From: Tigriopus japonicus
Taxonomy: Eukaryota > Arthropoda > Copepoda > Harpacticoida > Harpacticidae
Assembly (NCBI GenBank): GCA_010645155.1
Contig: JAAGOF010000081.1
Location: forward strand, 421,537-485,536
Length of the DNA: 64,000 nucleotides
Direction: 5' to 3'
The notes under the pieces were generated by a model. It saw nothing but the letters and a program-made list of their open reading frames with translations, had not been told where the DNA came from and did not search any database. How positions within the stretch are numbered: the first letter of the stretch is position 1; each line of letters begins with the position of its first letter. Made by a program: the position numbers and the translations under genes. Shown here one piece after another: positions 21,790 through 33,509 of the stretch.

Positions 21790-23890
21790 AACAACGTCTC
21801 TTCGGATTCGTCAAATTCGCTCGATCATAGAGGACTGTAAACTGGAGACCGCTCCTCATTTCGCCGTTTACGTTGGTAGGGAAGTCTTTCCCAAGCACGG
21901 TGGATTGCTTAGCTCTCATTGATGAAATACCAAGATTTTAAATACGTTTTTCAACGTCAAAGGGTCAAAATGAACAACTTTCATTAAACCAATTATCATA
22001 TGTTAGGTTAAATAAAGTAATTAAATCCCTAAAACAAATTGCTAACATTTCCAAAACTGAAGTGCTAGCTATCAATAGAGGCTATAGATTGGCATAGACA
22101 TAACATCGAGCAGATGTTCAGCCATATTAGTACAATGAAATCTCAAATGAAATTCTTTATTCATATGAAGACATATATTGTTTAATCTTTGATATTTCTA
22201 GATCTTTCATTGGTTTCCTATTTCAATAGATATAAACTAATTTTGTTGACTTCATGTTGGATTTTTTATAACTTTATCAATCAATATTAGGCAGCTAACA
22301 AGGTTCATTTCCTCAATCTTTAGAACACTGTTAATTTTTTAAGTTATAGGAAGAGCTTACTTCTTTTCAATCCAGGCAGAGTGCACTTTCTAACTTCCTC
22401 ATTCCCATTACATGATCAAGCACATGGGTTTCTCCTATGAAAGGACTCAAATAGTTATTAGTTATGAATGTAAATCACACTATCACAGTTTCATGATATG
22501 CTTAAGAGAGTTTCTTTATGTGCATCAAGTAACACTTCATCTTTGGGAAGCATTACAAGAACCACTATCAAATAAAAATTCTTTCTTTGGTGACTTGATC
22601 AATGGAACAAATGCATTTGTGTTGAAATTTTGGGCAAATATATGCTAAGAAAATAATCTGTTTTGAGCTTAAAAGATCCCCAAAATTATGCCTCACACAA
22701 TGCAAACACTGAAATTTATCTTACTCTCTTGGTTCACTCACATTTAGAAAAAGTAAATGGACTTTTGGGATGTGGCTGAATCACCAACAGAATAGGCCCC
22801 GCCATCAAGATGAACTCACACACCATGAAGAATCTATCAGTAATTGAGACTTGACTGATTCCCAAAATAACTTTGGGTGTGAATTTGCTCCTGTCACTAA
22901 AGTGTATCAAAGGTGGGTGTGCCATCAACCATAAACTGTAGCACCATAGCAGATGAAGGAGTATTGCTACAAAACAAATGAACTGAACTTACGATTTAAA
23001 AAACATACTTGAAAGGCACTGCACAGATGAATTTATCACCTTTCAAGATGATTTTTCAAGATGTTTCAAATGTTGTAAGTGAGAAGCAACTGGCATAACA
23101 AACAAGGGTGACTGCAAATTGTAGGCTTTGTATAATTGTGATTTGGATCTTGCAAAAAGAATTAAGTCTCAAGTCATTTCTTTAGATAATAGAAGCCTAC
23201 CATGAGCCTATGAATTGCAGGGGGAACTTAATACTCAAAATATAAAAAGTTGTTGTGCTGCCATCAGAAGAAATAATGTCTGAAGGTCGATGATCTCGTC
23301 ACCTTTTGAATGGCAAATGTGGCCAACCCTGTCCAATGAGAATTGGCTTGGGTTGCCTGAATGACGCATTATTTGAGACAGGCACTTTTTCTGATGTGGT
23401 TTCAAATCCTTTAAATTAACAAAATCCTTGTCCAGAGGTATGGTTGACAACTCTGCAGGGACAGCAATGCAATCTCAGCTTGTAGTTGGTACTGATTCTC
23501 AGTGGTAAAATACCTTATCTTGGTAGACCTTGGTACCTATAATACCTTGGTTCTTACATGAGGAAAGCTTGGCTTATGGGTTCAATCTTTCTTCTTTTAT
23601 TGGACTTTCATCCTCCCAAACAATCAGCCTGCTTTGACTTTTCTTTTTAGGGAGAGGTAGGATTCGCAAATTTCCAGGACAAAACATTGAAATTTAGGGA
23701 TCAGAAATCAACTTTTACACTTCCAGAGGGTAGCCATGGGGCTAAGCACGTAAAACTCATTCTCAAAGGGACTTAAAACCACTTTTCTTGGACGATTGCG
23801 TTCTCCCGCCACAATCTGTTTCTTCCCTACTGATGTAAGATAATCTGATGATTGGCGGCGGCAGCGCAGCGCAGTCTAGGAATTCAGTGG
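21790..23890. other. About 2 kb of unexplained AT-rich DNA inside gypsy A gag
   Basis: The gag N-terminus (to about 23.9 kb) and the gag centre (from about 21.7 kb) are separated by this stretch. It has no coding resemblance and no inverted termini I can identify. It is probably a further, decayed insertion. Confidence 0.4.
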
Positions 23891-23973
23891 TCTATGGCTC
23901 GATGTTAGCATAGGTGCCAGACTTAGGAAGTTCTCCTCAACCTTTTCCAACGATGCTTGAAGTAGGCGTAAAA

Positions 23974-24168
23974 TTATCTTAGCCTCTTCTTGTAAAATGG
24001 CGGTGGGAGATTCCGAAATATTGGACAAAAATCTTTTGCCGGGTTAATCGACCGGGTCAAATGGCCTCGATATGCACGGTAACTGGCTTTGGCACTTAAG
24101 ACATCACCCGGGGGTGGCCTCGTGGATGTTGTGGAAGTAGATTTTAATGGCATTTCCATCATCCACAT
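23974..24168 (-). pseudogene. Gag N-terminus of gypsy element A
   Basis: Starts with ATG at 24168 (MWMMEMPLK...). It contains DVLSAKASYRAYRGHLTRSI, which aligns with VLEHAKRSARTFRGHFSRAI of the gag remnant at 1.6 kb. It lies 90 bp inside the 5' LTR and PBS, as expected for a gag start. Confidence 0.6.
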
Positions 24169-24241
24169 TCACGTATCAAATTGACAAAATGGTTGTGCAC
24201 GGGTTCACAAATTCAAATTAATCTTTTATGCAATTCATATC

Positions 24242-24256
24242 CTGCCGACTGCGCCA
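24242..24256 (-). other. Primer-binding site, tRNA-Ser type
   Basis: On the minus strand TGGCGCAGTCGGCAG directly follows the 5' LTR. The same TGGCGCAGTCGG core is known as the tRNA-Ser priming site in insect 17.6/297-type elements. Confidence 0.75.
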
Positions 24257-24354
24257 TGTTCGATTCAAGAGAGAGTGTATTTTCCTTTTTGACCAAGAGC
24301 GTACTCTTCGTGACATAGATATTTCCATTCAGAAAAGATTCCTCAAACTATACA
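24257..24354 (-). repeat. 5' LTR of gypsy element A
   Basis: 98 bp, ending ...GAACA directly against the primer-binding site. It is unusually short for a gypsy LTR. The four or so differences from the 3' copy suggest an old insertion. Confidence 0.8.
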
Positions 24355-24483
24355 CTTACATGTCTCGTCCACACACTTATTTATGTATCTACCATTTTGG
24401 TGTTTGAGTTTTTCTTACAAACATTCAATTGAATTTTTCTCTTTAAAGCAAGCGATAGCAGTTAGTAGCAAATTAGTATTGAC

Positions 24484-25224
24484 AGGTACCACTACATTGA
24501 ACCGAAGTCAGTCTCAGCTTATTTTGCACATTTTTTGTCGCCACGGCGACAGTGTGGTCCTCCTGTACCAAACACTTAAGCAAGGCTTCTATGAACTTTT
24601 TGCCCAAGTTTTGGAATGCTTTGAAAGAAAAAGACACCCAAAGACTCCTCTTGCATGCTTAAGAAACTCAATTTACCCAATGTACACTTGCAAATTAGAA
24701 TTGAAAGATACCACTGCATTGGACCGAAACCAGTGCCAGCTTTTTTTGCACATTTTTTGTGGCCACGGCGACAAAATTTGTGCAAATAAAACACTTTGTT
24801 CACGGAAAGTGGTCCTCCTGTACCAATTACTAAAACAAGGCTTCTATGAGCATTTTGCCCAAGTTTTTGAATACTTTGAAAGAAAAAGACACCCAAAGAC
24901 TCCCCTTGCATGCTTAAGGTACTCAATTTACCCAATGTACAATTGCAAATTAGAATTAAAAGATAGCACTGCATTGGACCGAAACAAGTTTCAGCTTTTT
25001 TGCACATTTTTTGTCGCTTCGGGGTCAAAATTTGTGCAAATAAAACAAATTGTGCACGTAAAGTGGTCCTCCTGTACCAATTACTGAAACAAGGCTTCTA
25101 TGAACATCTTGCCCAAGTTTTGGAATACTTTGAAAGAAAGACACCCAAAGACTCCCCTTGCATGCTTAAGAAACTCAATTTACCCAATGGACACTTGCAG
25201 AAAAGTATTGAAGGGTATCACTAC
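24484..25224. repeat. Satellite, about 256-bp unit, 3 copies plus a stub
   Basis: Units start at about 24484, 24706, 24962 and 25215. The first lacks about 36 bp present in the others (the AAATTTGTGCAAATAAAAC segment). Shared blocks include GGACCGAAACCAGTGCCAGC-like and CCCAAAGACTCCCCTTGCAT. The array is open on both strands for more than 140 codons, which is a by-product of unit sequence. It lies between the gypsy 5' LTR and the BEL LTR. Confidence 0.85.
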
Positions 25225-25599
25225 TGGTGCGACCTCCCTGGCCAAATCCAGTAGAAGCCCCATAAAACCTTTCACCGTCAAAACTGATCTTGATATCAGC
25301 GATTCTCCCGAGCAATCCGGAGCTCGTTGCCTTGGAGACCTGACACTGGATTGGTCCTGACGGGGCGTTGGGTCCCTTCGATCTTATGTGGACTGTATTC
25401 TTTCCTAATTGCACTGCACAATACAAAAAAAACTATTTCTTTTCGTAGCCTCAAAATGGCGCCTTTATTCTTTTCACTCTCGTTTTTCGAATCATCCCGA
25501 TCTCTCAGGGTGTCCAAAAATAAACAACAACAGGGTACGATAATCGGGGGCGAGAAACAACCAAAAAAAACAAAGTCTCAAACTATTTCCGTATCAACA
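25225..25599 (-). repeat. Candidate 3' LTR of BEL/Pao element 1
   Basis: Minus-strand termini TGTTGATACGG...GCACCA. An AATAAA is inside (near 25461) and a G-rich polypurine tract (GAGGGGGAGGG, 25600-25610) abuts the LTR start. The coding frame ends just inside it, as in many BEL elements. The 5' LTR is not in the window, so the limits are unconfirmed. Confidence 0.5.
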
Positions 25600-25904
25600 C
25601 CCTCCCCCTCGTTCTCGTCCCCCGATTGGAACTCTCGGAGAAGACATAACTTCGTGATAGGGCGGACCAACTCTCCATCCGGAAGCTTGATCTTGGCCAC
25701 CCGGATAATTCCATCTTTTCCAGGGAAAACTTCGCTAATCGTTCCGACCTTCCACTTCGCCCTGTGCGACATGGGTTCCACCACTAACACGACATCTCCC
25801 TCTTGCAAATTCCGATGGACTAACCTCCACTTGTCTCGAGCGAGAAGGGTAGGCAAGAACTCTTTGTTCCACCTCTCCCAAATCTCAACAATGATGCGCT
25901 CCAA
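25578..25904 (-). pseudogene. BEL/Pao pol C-terminal domain (DUF5641-like)
   Basis: Reads WERWNKEFLPTLLARDKW, LQEGDVVLVVEP, AKWKVGTISEVFPGKDG and ELVRPITKLCLL, the signature of the domain that follows the BEL/Pao integrase. It is separated from the integrase frame by a gap at 25905-26121 that holds frameshifts. It ends in the polypurine tract and LTR. Confidence 0.85.
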
Positions 25905-26121
25905 ATAATGGTAGTGACGTCTTGGGCATCGCGGTGTAATCCCTAGCTGGGATCGTGGAGTTAGGACGGAGCAGCAGAAAGTGGTTTGGGGTCAAGGCAC
26001 TCGGTTCGTTTGGGTCCCCGGACTCGTACACCAAGGGTCTTGAATTCAAGAGGCTAGCCACCTCCGCAAAAAGAAGTCGGATCTCATCCTCCCTTAGATG
26101 AAAATGTTTCTTGTCCTCCTT

Positions 26122-27180
26122 CTACAAAACGGCGCTCATTGTGGTCTTGACGGATCGCACTAATGCTTCATGAGCTCCCCCCCAATGGGGAGCTCCGGGT
26201 GGCTGGAGAGACCAAACGATCCCGGTCTCTTCCGAGGCGATGATTTTCCTCGCCGCGATGAAGTTTGTCCCATTATCCGAGTATAATGTTTTGGGACGGC
26301 CTCGAAGAGTCTCAAACATTCGAAAGGCCACTAAAAAATCTTCTCCACCAAGACCTCGAGCGAGTTCCAAATGGATGGCGCGGGTTGTCCGACATGTAAA
26401 CAATGCTCCCCATCTTTTCTCTGTCTTGTTGCGGCCCACCAACACCAAATAAGGACCAAAATAATCCACTGATGTGTTATAGAAGGGTGGCGAGGGGCAA
26501 TCCATCCGTTCAATTGGTAATTCGGCCATCAACTGGTTGAGTGGTTTTGCGGATCTCTTCACGCAGAATTCACATCTCTGGCAACGCTTGATTGCCTCTC
26601 GGCCTCGTAAGACATGATACTGTTGACGAACGATTGCCAGGCCGTAGTTCGTCCCGGGATGACCATGTTTGACGTGGATGTCATCCAAGAGCCAATCAGT
26701 CAACGGATGTCGTGGATCCAATACCAATGGATGACGATGCTCATACGTGGTCTTGGCCTTATCAACTCGACCTCCGACTCTGATGCAGCCTTGGTCAGCA
26801 AGAAACGGGGTAAGGTTCAACAAACGCGACGTTTTCTTCAGATCTTCTCCTTTCTTTACTCGCTCCATATCCTGAGAAAAGCATTCTGATTGGGCCCGGC
26901 GAATTAATGAAATCAACTCTTCGTCTTCCGCTCGCTCTTCTTCCGGACTTTTTACTTCTAATCTTCTTTTTTCTATCGCTTCTTGAATCGTTTTCATTCC
27001 TTCCCACCATGGATCAATTTCTTGGAAAGTCACGACGTTATACGCTTTGAACTTGGTTCGCATCTCATCCAAATTCTTCTCCACGCTGACTTCCTTGGGC
27101 CAAGAGCTCTCTGGGTGGGACAGAAACTCGGGACCGTGGATCCAAAGATCTGGAACAAAATCTGTTCCGAAATCTGACAC
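26122..27180 (-). pseudogene. BEL/Pao integrase
   Basis: Starts in the RNase H-integrase linker (FVPDLWIHGPEFLSHPESSW). It then has the HHCC zinc finger (HVKHGHPGTNYGLAIVRQQY ... CQRCEFC) and the core with D in YNTSVDYFGPYL, D in LYSDNGTNF and E in WGGAHEALVRSVK. A TAG follows soon after. The upstream protease, RT and RNase H are absent, so the element is 5'-truncated near 27.2 kb. Confidence 0.88.
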
Positions 27181-27536
27181 TAAATATTACATGAAACTAA
27201 AGAAGCTCATGGGATAGAAGTTTCATTTCAACTATTGGACTCATTGCCCCTAAATATCTGTTCAACCCGTTGCATTCACATTGGTTCGAAGTTTGTTCAG
27301 GAGCAGGGGAAGGTTTATCAGCGTCCCTTAAGATCATGCAACTACTATGATCTAAGAGAAAAATACGCTTTCAAGCAATGTTGTTATGTCTGCTTGACGG
27401 TCAGCTGCTTGTGGGATTTTGTAACCAAATGTTCGGATTGACGGTATATAGAGAGCTTTAGAGGTCTTGTTATTTTATGATACAAGACATCAAAACAATG
27501 CTGATTTGCGCAACATGAGATTGCCCATAACAAGAA

Positions 27537-27975
27537 ATACTGAAAACTGGAGTGGGAGGCTAGCGATGAGAATGTTATTTCCAGAAGGATTAATTCAATT
27601 GCGTTCTTCTGCCAACGAGACCTGGCATGTATTGAGTAGATGGCGTATTTCAATTTTCAATTCAATTGAACTACGGAGTGAAAAGTTGTGCCTTCTCAAA
27701 CTTATGTACTGAAGGGAGCATAGAAGGAAGTAATTCGCTCTTTTGTGGCAAAACAATTACCAGAAAAGGGCTAAAAAGAATTCGTCCTCGGTAGGACTTG
27801 CATTGAACTTTGAGAGAGCTTGACTTCTGGTTCCGACGTTCGATTAAGCTGAAAATTGAAATACAAGTTTAAGTCAACCAAGACAAGGTCTTATTTGCAA
27901 AAGAACGTAATTGAAATGTTCCTACTGGAAATCATGATTCCTCTCATTAGCCTCCCAGTCCAGTGAAATTCAGTG
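27537..27975. mobile_element. MITE family M1, copy 2
   Basis: Arms begin GGAGTGGGAGGCTAGCGATG (27549) and end with CCTCCCAGTCC (27961), with a weaker outer repeat to CAGTG at 27975. It is about 435 bp and diverged from copy 1 at 17 kb, sharing the same internal order (GTTCTTCTGC..., TATTTCAATTTTCA...). Noncoding. Confidence 0.65.
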
Positions 27976-30900
27976 GTGCCCAAAGCAAGTAGCCTTTGAC
28001 GGAATGTTATATTTAGAACCACGCAATCTCTTGAAATCGGCAGTAAGAATATAACTAAGAGCTTTGATGCCTTTTTGCAATTTTTCACGGAAATAGAGAC
28101 TACCATAATTTTTTTAACAAAGCCGAAATTATTTTTCAAGGCTGGGAATCTAGGTGCATTGCGCCTATGTCTATGGATGTACTATCCAAGTGGGGCCCTT
28201 GGTACTATCATATCATATACCATCCATGCCCTCTCTGAGTGACGTACAGTCCTATCTTCTTGAGTCTCTCTTATTCTTCTGATGTTCGTAGTGAAACGTC
28301 GTTGGGCTGGCCGGGCTTTTTTTTCCTTCCAGCGTGAAAAGTTATTGAGACAAAAAAGTGTACAGGTTCAAAGAGTTCAAGTCATTAGGTCGGTTGTTGG
28401 AGCAGTTTTAAAGTTCTGTAAAAATTTTTAGAAATATAAAAGAAGCACGTGATATGGAGTTGAAAAAAAAAAACAAGCTCGATTAAGTTTCGCTACATAA
28501 GATGTGATTGAAAAACGCAGCTTATGTTGCAAACATGATCAAGCATGTTTTTTCTAGTCCATCTGATATGCTTCTTTTAAATTACTATATATACTCCTAC
28601 TATTTTTTTAAACTACCTCAACAACCGCCTTTATCATGAAGCATAGCTGTATAGTCTAAACTATTGCTAATAAGGGATTGATTCAAAAACAAACCCAAGA
28701 CAACGGCTCGGACATGCAAATTCATCCAAGTTAATGCAAATGCACATAAATGGTGGCTAACAGTCAAAATGATCTTATCAAATATTGCAAATGTTCAAGC
28801 GCTTAGACAAAATTAAATTGGAAAGAAAAGCCTTGGGCCTCTTTTGAAAAAAACAACTTGACCTTTTCTAGTTTCAGTCAAATGAACGAAAAATTGCGAT
28901 TTGAACCCTAACATTGCTAAAAAATGTCCAACATGGCACTCAACAATAACTATTTCAATGACATTGAGTTAAGAAAAATAATTTGTCGACAATTTTAAAA
29001 AAATAATTTAAGCTCATTTTGCCAACAAATTTGCAATGCTTGAGATTGAAAAAATTGTGTGTCTGCCAAAGCAAAACCTAGTGGAAAATAAGCAATCCAA
29101 GGAAGTGTCATGTGAACCCAAGAAAGTCTCTCAAATTTAAAGAAATTTAAGTTCTAACTGAGAATAGAAGATTTGCAGTTGAGATATTCCAAAAAATAGC
29201 AAAAACGTGGAAGGCTGAAATTTTTTTAAAAATTGTTTGTCCCTGGTTAGATAATTTACCAATCATGACAAAATTGTACTTTCCTTTCGTCTTTCATTTT
29301 TTCTGGCAAATTGAGATTGCAACAAGTTCTTAAGCTTCGTAATAGAGATTTAAATGCATGCACTTGTAATGTAAATTTGTGTGTTTTACAAACTATTTTT
29401 ATAAGCTAAATTTTTGAGTCATTGTCGGATTTTGTAGTAATAAAAGTAAGCTTATAAGGTTATATAAAGGTGAGGTAAACTCCTGTGGTAGTTTCCTTGT
29501 ATTTTTATCATTTCTTGAGCCAATTTTCTTGCGTCTCGATATAAGAAAAATCTCGATATAAGAAGCATTTTGCCGCTGACAGAAAAGTTTATTAAAATGA
29601 GATTCGACTGTAAATATGTCACATTTGCTTCTTCCTTTATTTGGGTTCTTTATGCTAAGGGCCACATATTTTCATTCTTATTTTAGAAACTCTTCTGTTG
29701 GCTCTCTCTCGCATCAACAGTGTGATCAAATCCCAGCCAAGATTTAAAGCCAAATTATCAAAAAATAACCTAGATTGTGACAAATTAAAGCTAAATTCCG
29801 GTCAAAAAAAACAAAACGAATGGCCAAAAAAGTGTCAAGTTTTCTCATGATTTTTAGATTTTGAACAACAATTTTGGGGAATAAAACTTAATCAGCCCAT
29901 GAAGGATTCTTCGAAAAAGTGAAGAATCATGCAACTAGGTTTCATGTTATTCTTATCTGAACCCAAAGAGTTAGACAGATTTAGAATCAAAACCCTTTAA
30001 AATATCTAACTTAATAGAAAATTTATTCGATTCTTGTTAAAAGAGCAAAACTGATGTCGTTTTCCGCCTATACTCCTGCAAACCACAAAAACGAAACCAC
30101 TAAAAAAAGAAAAAAAAGCTTACAATAGGATTGTTAACAAAGGAAAAATGCCCCTAAAAAGTTGATTTTTGTGAATGAAGTCTTGATTTCACCACGTTCT
30201 TGATAACATTGTATCAAAGTAACGAAATGATGTTGACGAAAGAGTTTTTTTTCAATTTGAGTTGCAAATTGGGATTAACATTATTGAAAATTTAGAAAAT
30301 GCCTTAAAACGCTAGAAATGACAGGATATTGCTAACATAAAAAGCTATGAATATTTTTTCAAAGCTAAATGTCACCACCAAAACTCTTAAAAAGGCAAAA
30401 TTTAGCTTTTTAAACCTAAATCTGATCACCTTGCGCATCAACCGTTACTCCTAAACTGCAAAGAGAGTGAAGATTTTTAATTGTTTGACTGGATTTTAGG
30501 TCGCTTTAAGAGCAATAAGTCGGAAAAAGAAGGAAACAGTGCAAGTAGTAAAAAAGAGCTCAAAGCTAAATAAAGGTAGTTTTTGGATCTTCATTGTCGG
30601 GTAATGGTGACGATTTGGGGTAAGGACGAAAAATTGACCTAATGTTGTCAAAACTTTATGCACCAGTCATGCCAAAACCATCAAGAAAAAGGCCAATTTT
30701 TTGTTTGATAAAACCAAATTGTGTTATGCCATGATTGTCACTTGAGCAAACTAATTTGGAAACCAAAAGTAGTAATTTAAAGCCATTCAGATGTTCTAGA
30801 TTTGTTTCAAAGAATGAATGTGAGATTAAAAATACTTATTAATAATCTTGAATCTGGAAATTGAGAATCTGGTAATCGAGAATTTTTGTTGGGGCAATAG

Positions 30901-31990
30901 CTAAAGAAGTTTTTGTTTCTGTTTCGAAATTAGAACAGGATTTAAATGAGGACAAATGTAATCCATGGCATTTACCATTTTACAATTTGAAATTATTCAT
31001 TTGGTAATATCTGGCAATGTTCCTTCGTTCTTCTTTCGTCTAAGCTCACATCGTCACCATTACCCATGGTCCATGACCGTCCATGACTGAGAAAGAAGCT
31101 TACTTTACCTACAAAGGAGCAATATTGTGTCACGCTGATTCTAGCGGAGGTGAACGGCTGACGCTCCTCAAATTCAGGCAGGGATGCCCGATGGCGCAAA
31201 CTGTGCCAAATTCGACGAGTTCAGAACAGAAAATTACATCTTTTTAAAAAACTTTACTTGTCAAACGTTGCTTTTAGTTTTAATAGATATACACTTTGGA
31301 AAATATATGTACAAAATGGAATAATCTTTGAAATGCTTGATTCCAGTACTTGCTTTGTGCGCGAAAAGGTAATTGTTTTTGTTTTTGAAAAGTCCCAGTT
31401 GAATCAGCTGAAATGTAATCAATTACAATTTCTTTGAGTTGAGTTGTATTTAGATACAAGTACATTGAAATCACAATTTCATTACAGGTCAGGACAAGGA
31501 TGACTCAAGGGGCAATGTATTCAGAACACCACTGCTTGTAATCACAATGAAATTGCAAGGAAACTATATGAGTTGAAAATACATGCTCATTTTAGTGGGA
31601 TGTTAATGTGAGTAGTATTGCATGAATTTGTATTCCGAAAAACAGAGGTCCCTGACTCAGCTCATTCTCCTAGGCCAGGGGTTGGGAATTTGTGGGTAGT
31701 TTTTGTTGAGACTAAGAACAATGGAGAAGGGCCAAAATAGCGAGTCCAAGAGTCATCCGATCACTGAAGTGGTGGCCCACAGTATTATATTCGTTTTTTT
31801 GTGGGCCCATGGGGCCTATCAGCCCATGTTTCCTGTGCAGAAAAGTTATTTGGCCATCCATGTACGTATGCTGGTTTATTGGTTTATTGGTTCATCCACT
31901 CATTACACTCATCAAGTGTATAAAGAGCATAAGAATTGTTTGAGGCACTGAATTGTAACCTTTCCGAGTTAGTAAAAATTTAGAAGTAAA
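27976..31990. other. AT-rich noncoding stretch
   Basis: About 4 kb with no convincing coding sequence on either strand. Short open frames lack family resemblance. Some poly(A)/poly(T) runs are present. I see no complete transposon, RNA gene or promoter. Confidence 0.5.
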
Positions 31991-31997
31991 ATGTGAT

Positions 31998-32035
31998 TAA
32001 AAAAAGAAAAAGAAAAAAAAAGAAAAAAACGGAGT
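31998..32035. repeat. A-rich (GAAAA)n low-complexity tract
   Basis: Runs of A interrupted by single G over about 38 bp. Confidence 0.7.
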
Positions 32036-32042
32036 AAAGCCC

Positions 32043-32650
32043 TCAGCATGGAGTAGATCTCATCTCAGCATCGAGCATCGTCTTCGTCAACCCATTCTTG
32101 GATTTCTGCACAGACGAGGCTTGTCTAAGTTCCAAACTCAAATTATTCCAGTGAGGAACAAAACGTACAAAAAATGAGTTCGAACGAGCATTTAAGTGGC
32201 ACAATGGTGCTCGCAGATGTTTTTGTGCGACCGATCTTGTTGTATAACGTATCACGTATGTATTCCATATTAAGTGCTATGTTTGCCTTTTTGTGATTTG
32301 AATATGATTTCTCTCTTGTAAAAGTTGATATGGTGAGTAACGGACGAGATTGAAGAAATTGGCGTTTTGCAATTACATGTGTTTGTCTAAATTTAGTCTG
32401 TTCCATGTCTGTACAACTTTTGTAACAAAATCCTTCCTCTTGTTATGGTAAGTGCGAGGCATTAGTATTGCTTCAGAATGGAAAAATGTGAGATGCCCGA
32501 TACTAGAAATGAAACTGGTCAAACGTCATGTTGCATTTAAGGCAAACCTGTTGTCAGGTAACGAATTGACGGATTCTCTCAAGCGCCAGAGACGAGTTGT
32601 CTGTGTACTTGAGAAGGGGAAGAGGTAAGTAGGTCTTCATCTTATTTGCG
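32043..32650 (-). pseudogene. LINE reverse-transcriptase C-terminal remnant
   Basis: Two overlapping shifted frames give NARSNSFFVRFVPHWNNLSL and, upstream, a segment ending ECRDT-like LNMEYIRDTLYNKIGRT. The WN.L tail pattern is that of CR1/jockey-like ORF2 proteins. Multiple frameshifts mark an old copy. Confidence 0.45.
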
Positions 32651-32844
32651 TGGCTCCTAAAATCTTCTGTTAGTGACATTTTTGAGAGTTTTTGTAGCCA
32701 AAAACGTTAATGGATTTGTGCCCGAAGCAAAGAATGTCACTCAAAGAAAAAAATGATGGCCATGGCATGGCTTGATATATATCAACGTTTTGGACGTGGA
32801 GGTAATTCTTGTAGGCTTACTTGCTGTTGGTAGTAGTTCTAAAT

Positions 32845-33060
32845 TCATCTTAAGATAAAGAAATTGTTAGTTCCATAAGTATTTTTCGAGAAATCAATGT
32901 TAAAATCTCCGCACAAGAAAATTGTTTGAGATTTGCATATGCTGAATATGAATTCTAGTTCTTCTAGCCTAATGCTTTTTGGACATTGGCACTTGAGGAA
33001 TGTAAACCGATAGTATGATAAACTTTTCTGTCTCAACAGCAATCGTATCGCAGCTCTATA
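32845..33060 (-). pseudogene. LINE AP-endonuclease fragment
   Basis: The frame carries LEELEFIFSICKSQTIFLCG followed by DFNIDF. The GDFNID box is a hallmark of the endonuclease/exonuclease/phosphatase domain of non-LTR retrotransposons. Only this part survives. It is truncated by the LTR at 33067. Confidence 0.6.
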
Positions 33061-33066
33061 CATGAG

Positions 33067-33223
33067 TGTTATGTTATGGCGTACAGTGAACGACGGTGAA
33101 TGATGTGGACACAATTAAGCTCAAATGCTAACGGCTTCATTAAGCAAAAGGGTATATAAACAGCGAGTCTGTCTAGCAAGGATTCAAACAGCTTGTTACG
33201 AATAAGCACGTATTGTGCTAACA
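33067..33223 (-). repeat. Candidate LTR L1 (157 bp) with adjacent polypurine tract
   Basis: Minus-strand termini TGTTAGCAC...CATAACATAACA. A G-rich tract (GGGAGGGGGGGATAGA on the minus strand, 33224-33239) abuts its start, so it reads as the 3' LTR of a minus-strand element lying to the right. Its last 12 bases match those of the LTR at 44889-45055, suggesting related families. Confidence 0.5.
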
Positions 33224-33509
33224 TCTATCCCCCCCTCCCAAGACACTAGCAAAATATTTTTTTTAACATTTTCCCACGTAAACTCTGAAGTTTGCTGTTT
33301 GGAAGTTGGAGCGGTTTCCTTGTTCCTAATGTTCAGGTTAAGACTGGTCTACACGTGAAGCAAAACGACAAATATTTAATGAAATCAAGACAAAACTTGC
33401 TTGTTGGCCAATATTATTTTAAGTTTGTCAAATATTTCTGATTTTGAACGTGTTGAAAAATTATTTGCCTCTAGGGTAACTTTTTCTTAATATTTTCATT
33501 CGTTATTCT

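Larger units (their letters stand above)
15564..24354 (-). mobile_element. Ty3/gypsy element A with short LTRs, heavily invaded
   Basis: Two 98-bp direct repeats (15564-15661 and 24257-24354) bound a minus-strand gag-pol. They differ at about four positions. The adjacent PBS and polypurine tract are in the right places. Read on the minus strand, flanks GTAAG and GTAAC may be a 5-bp target duplication with one change. Coding order is gag, protease, RT, RNase H, integrase. Lesions are three in-frame TAA codons plus insertions of a SINE, a mariner and a MITE. About 2 kb of unexplained DNA also lies inside gag. Confidence 0.85.

Noticed and set aside
24383..25087. 235-codon gene
   Set aside because: It is a tandem satellite with internal repetition and no family resemblance.
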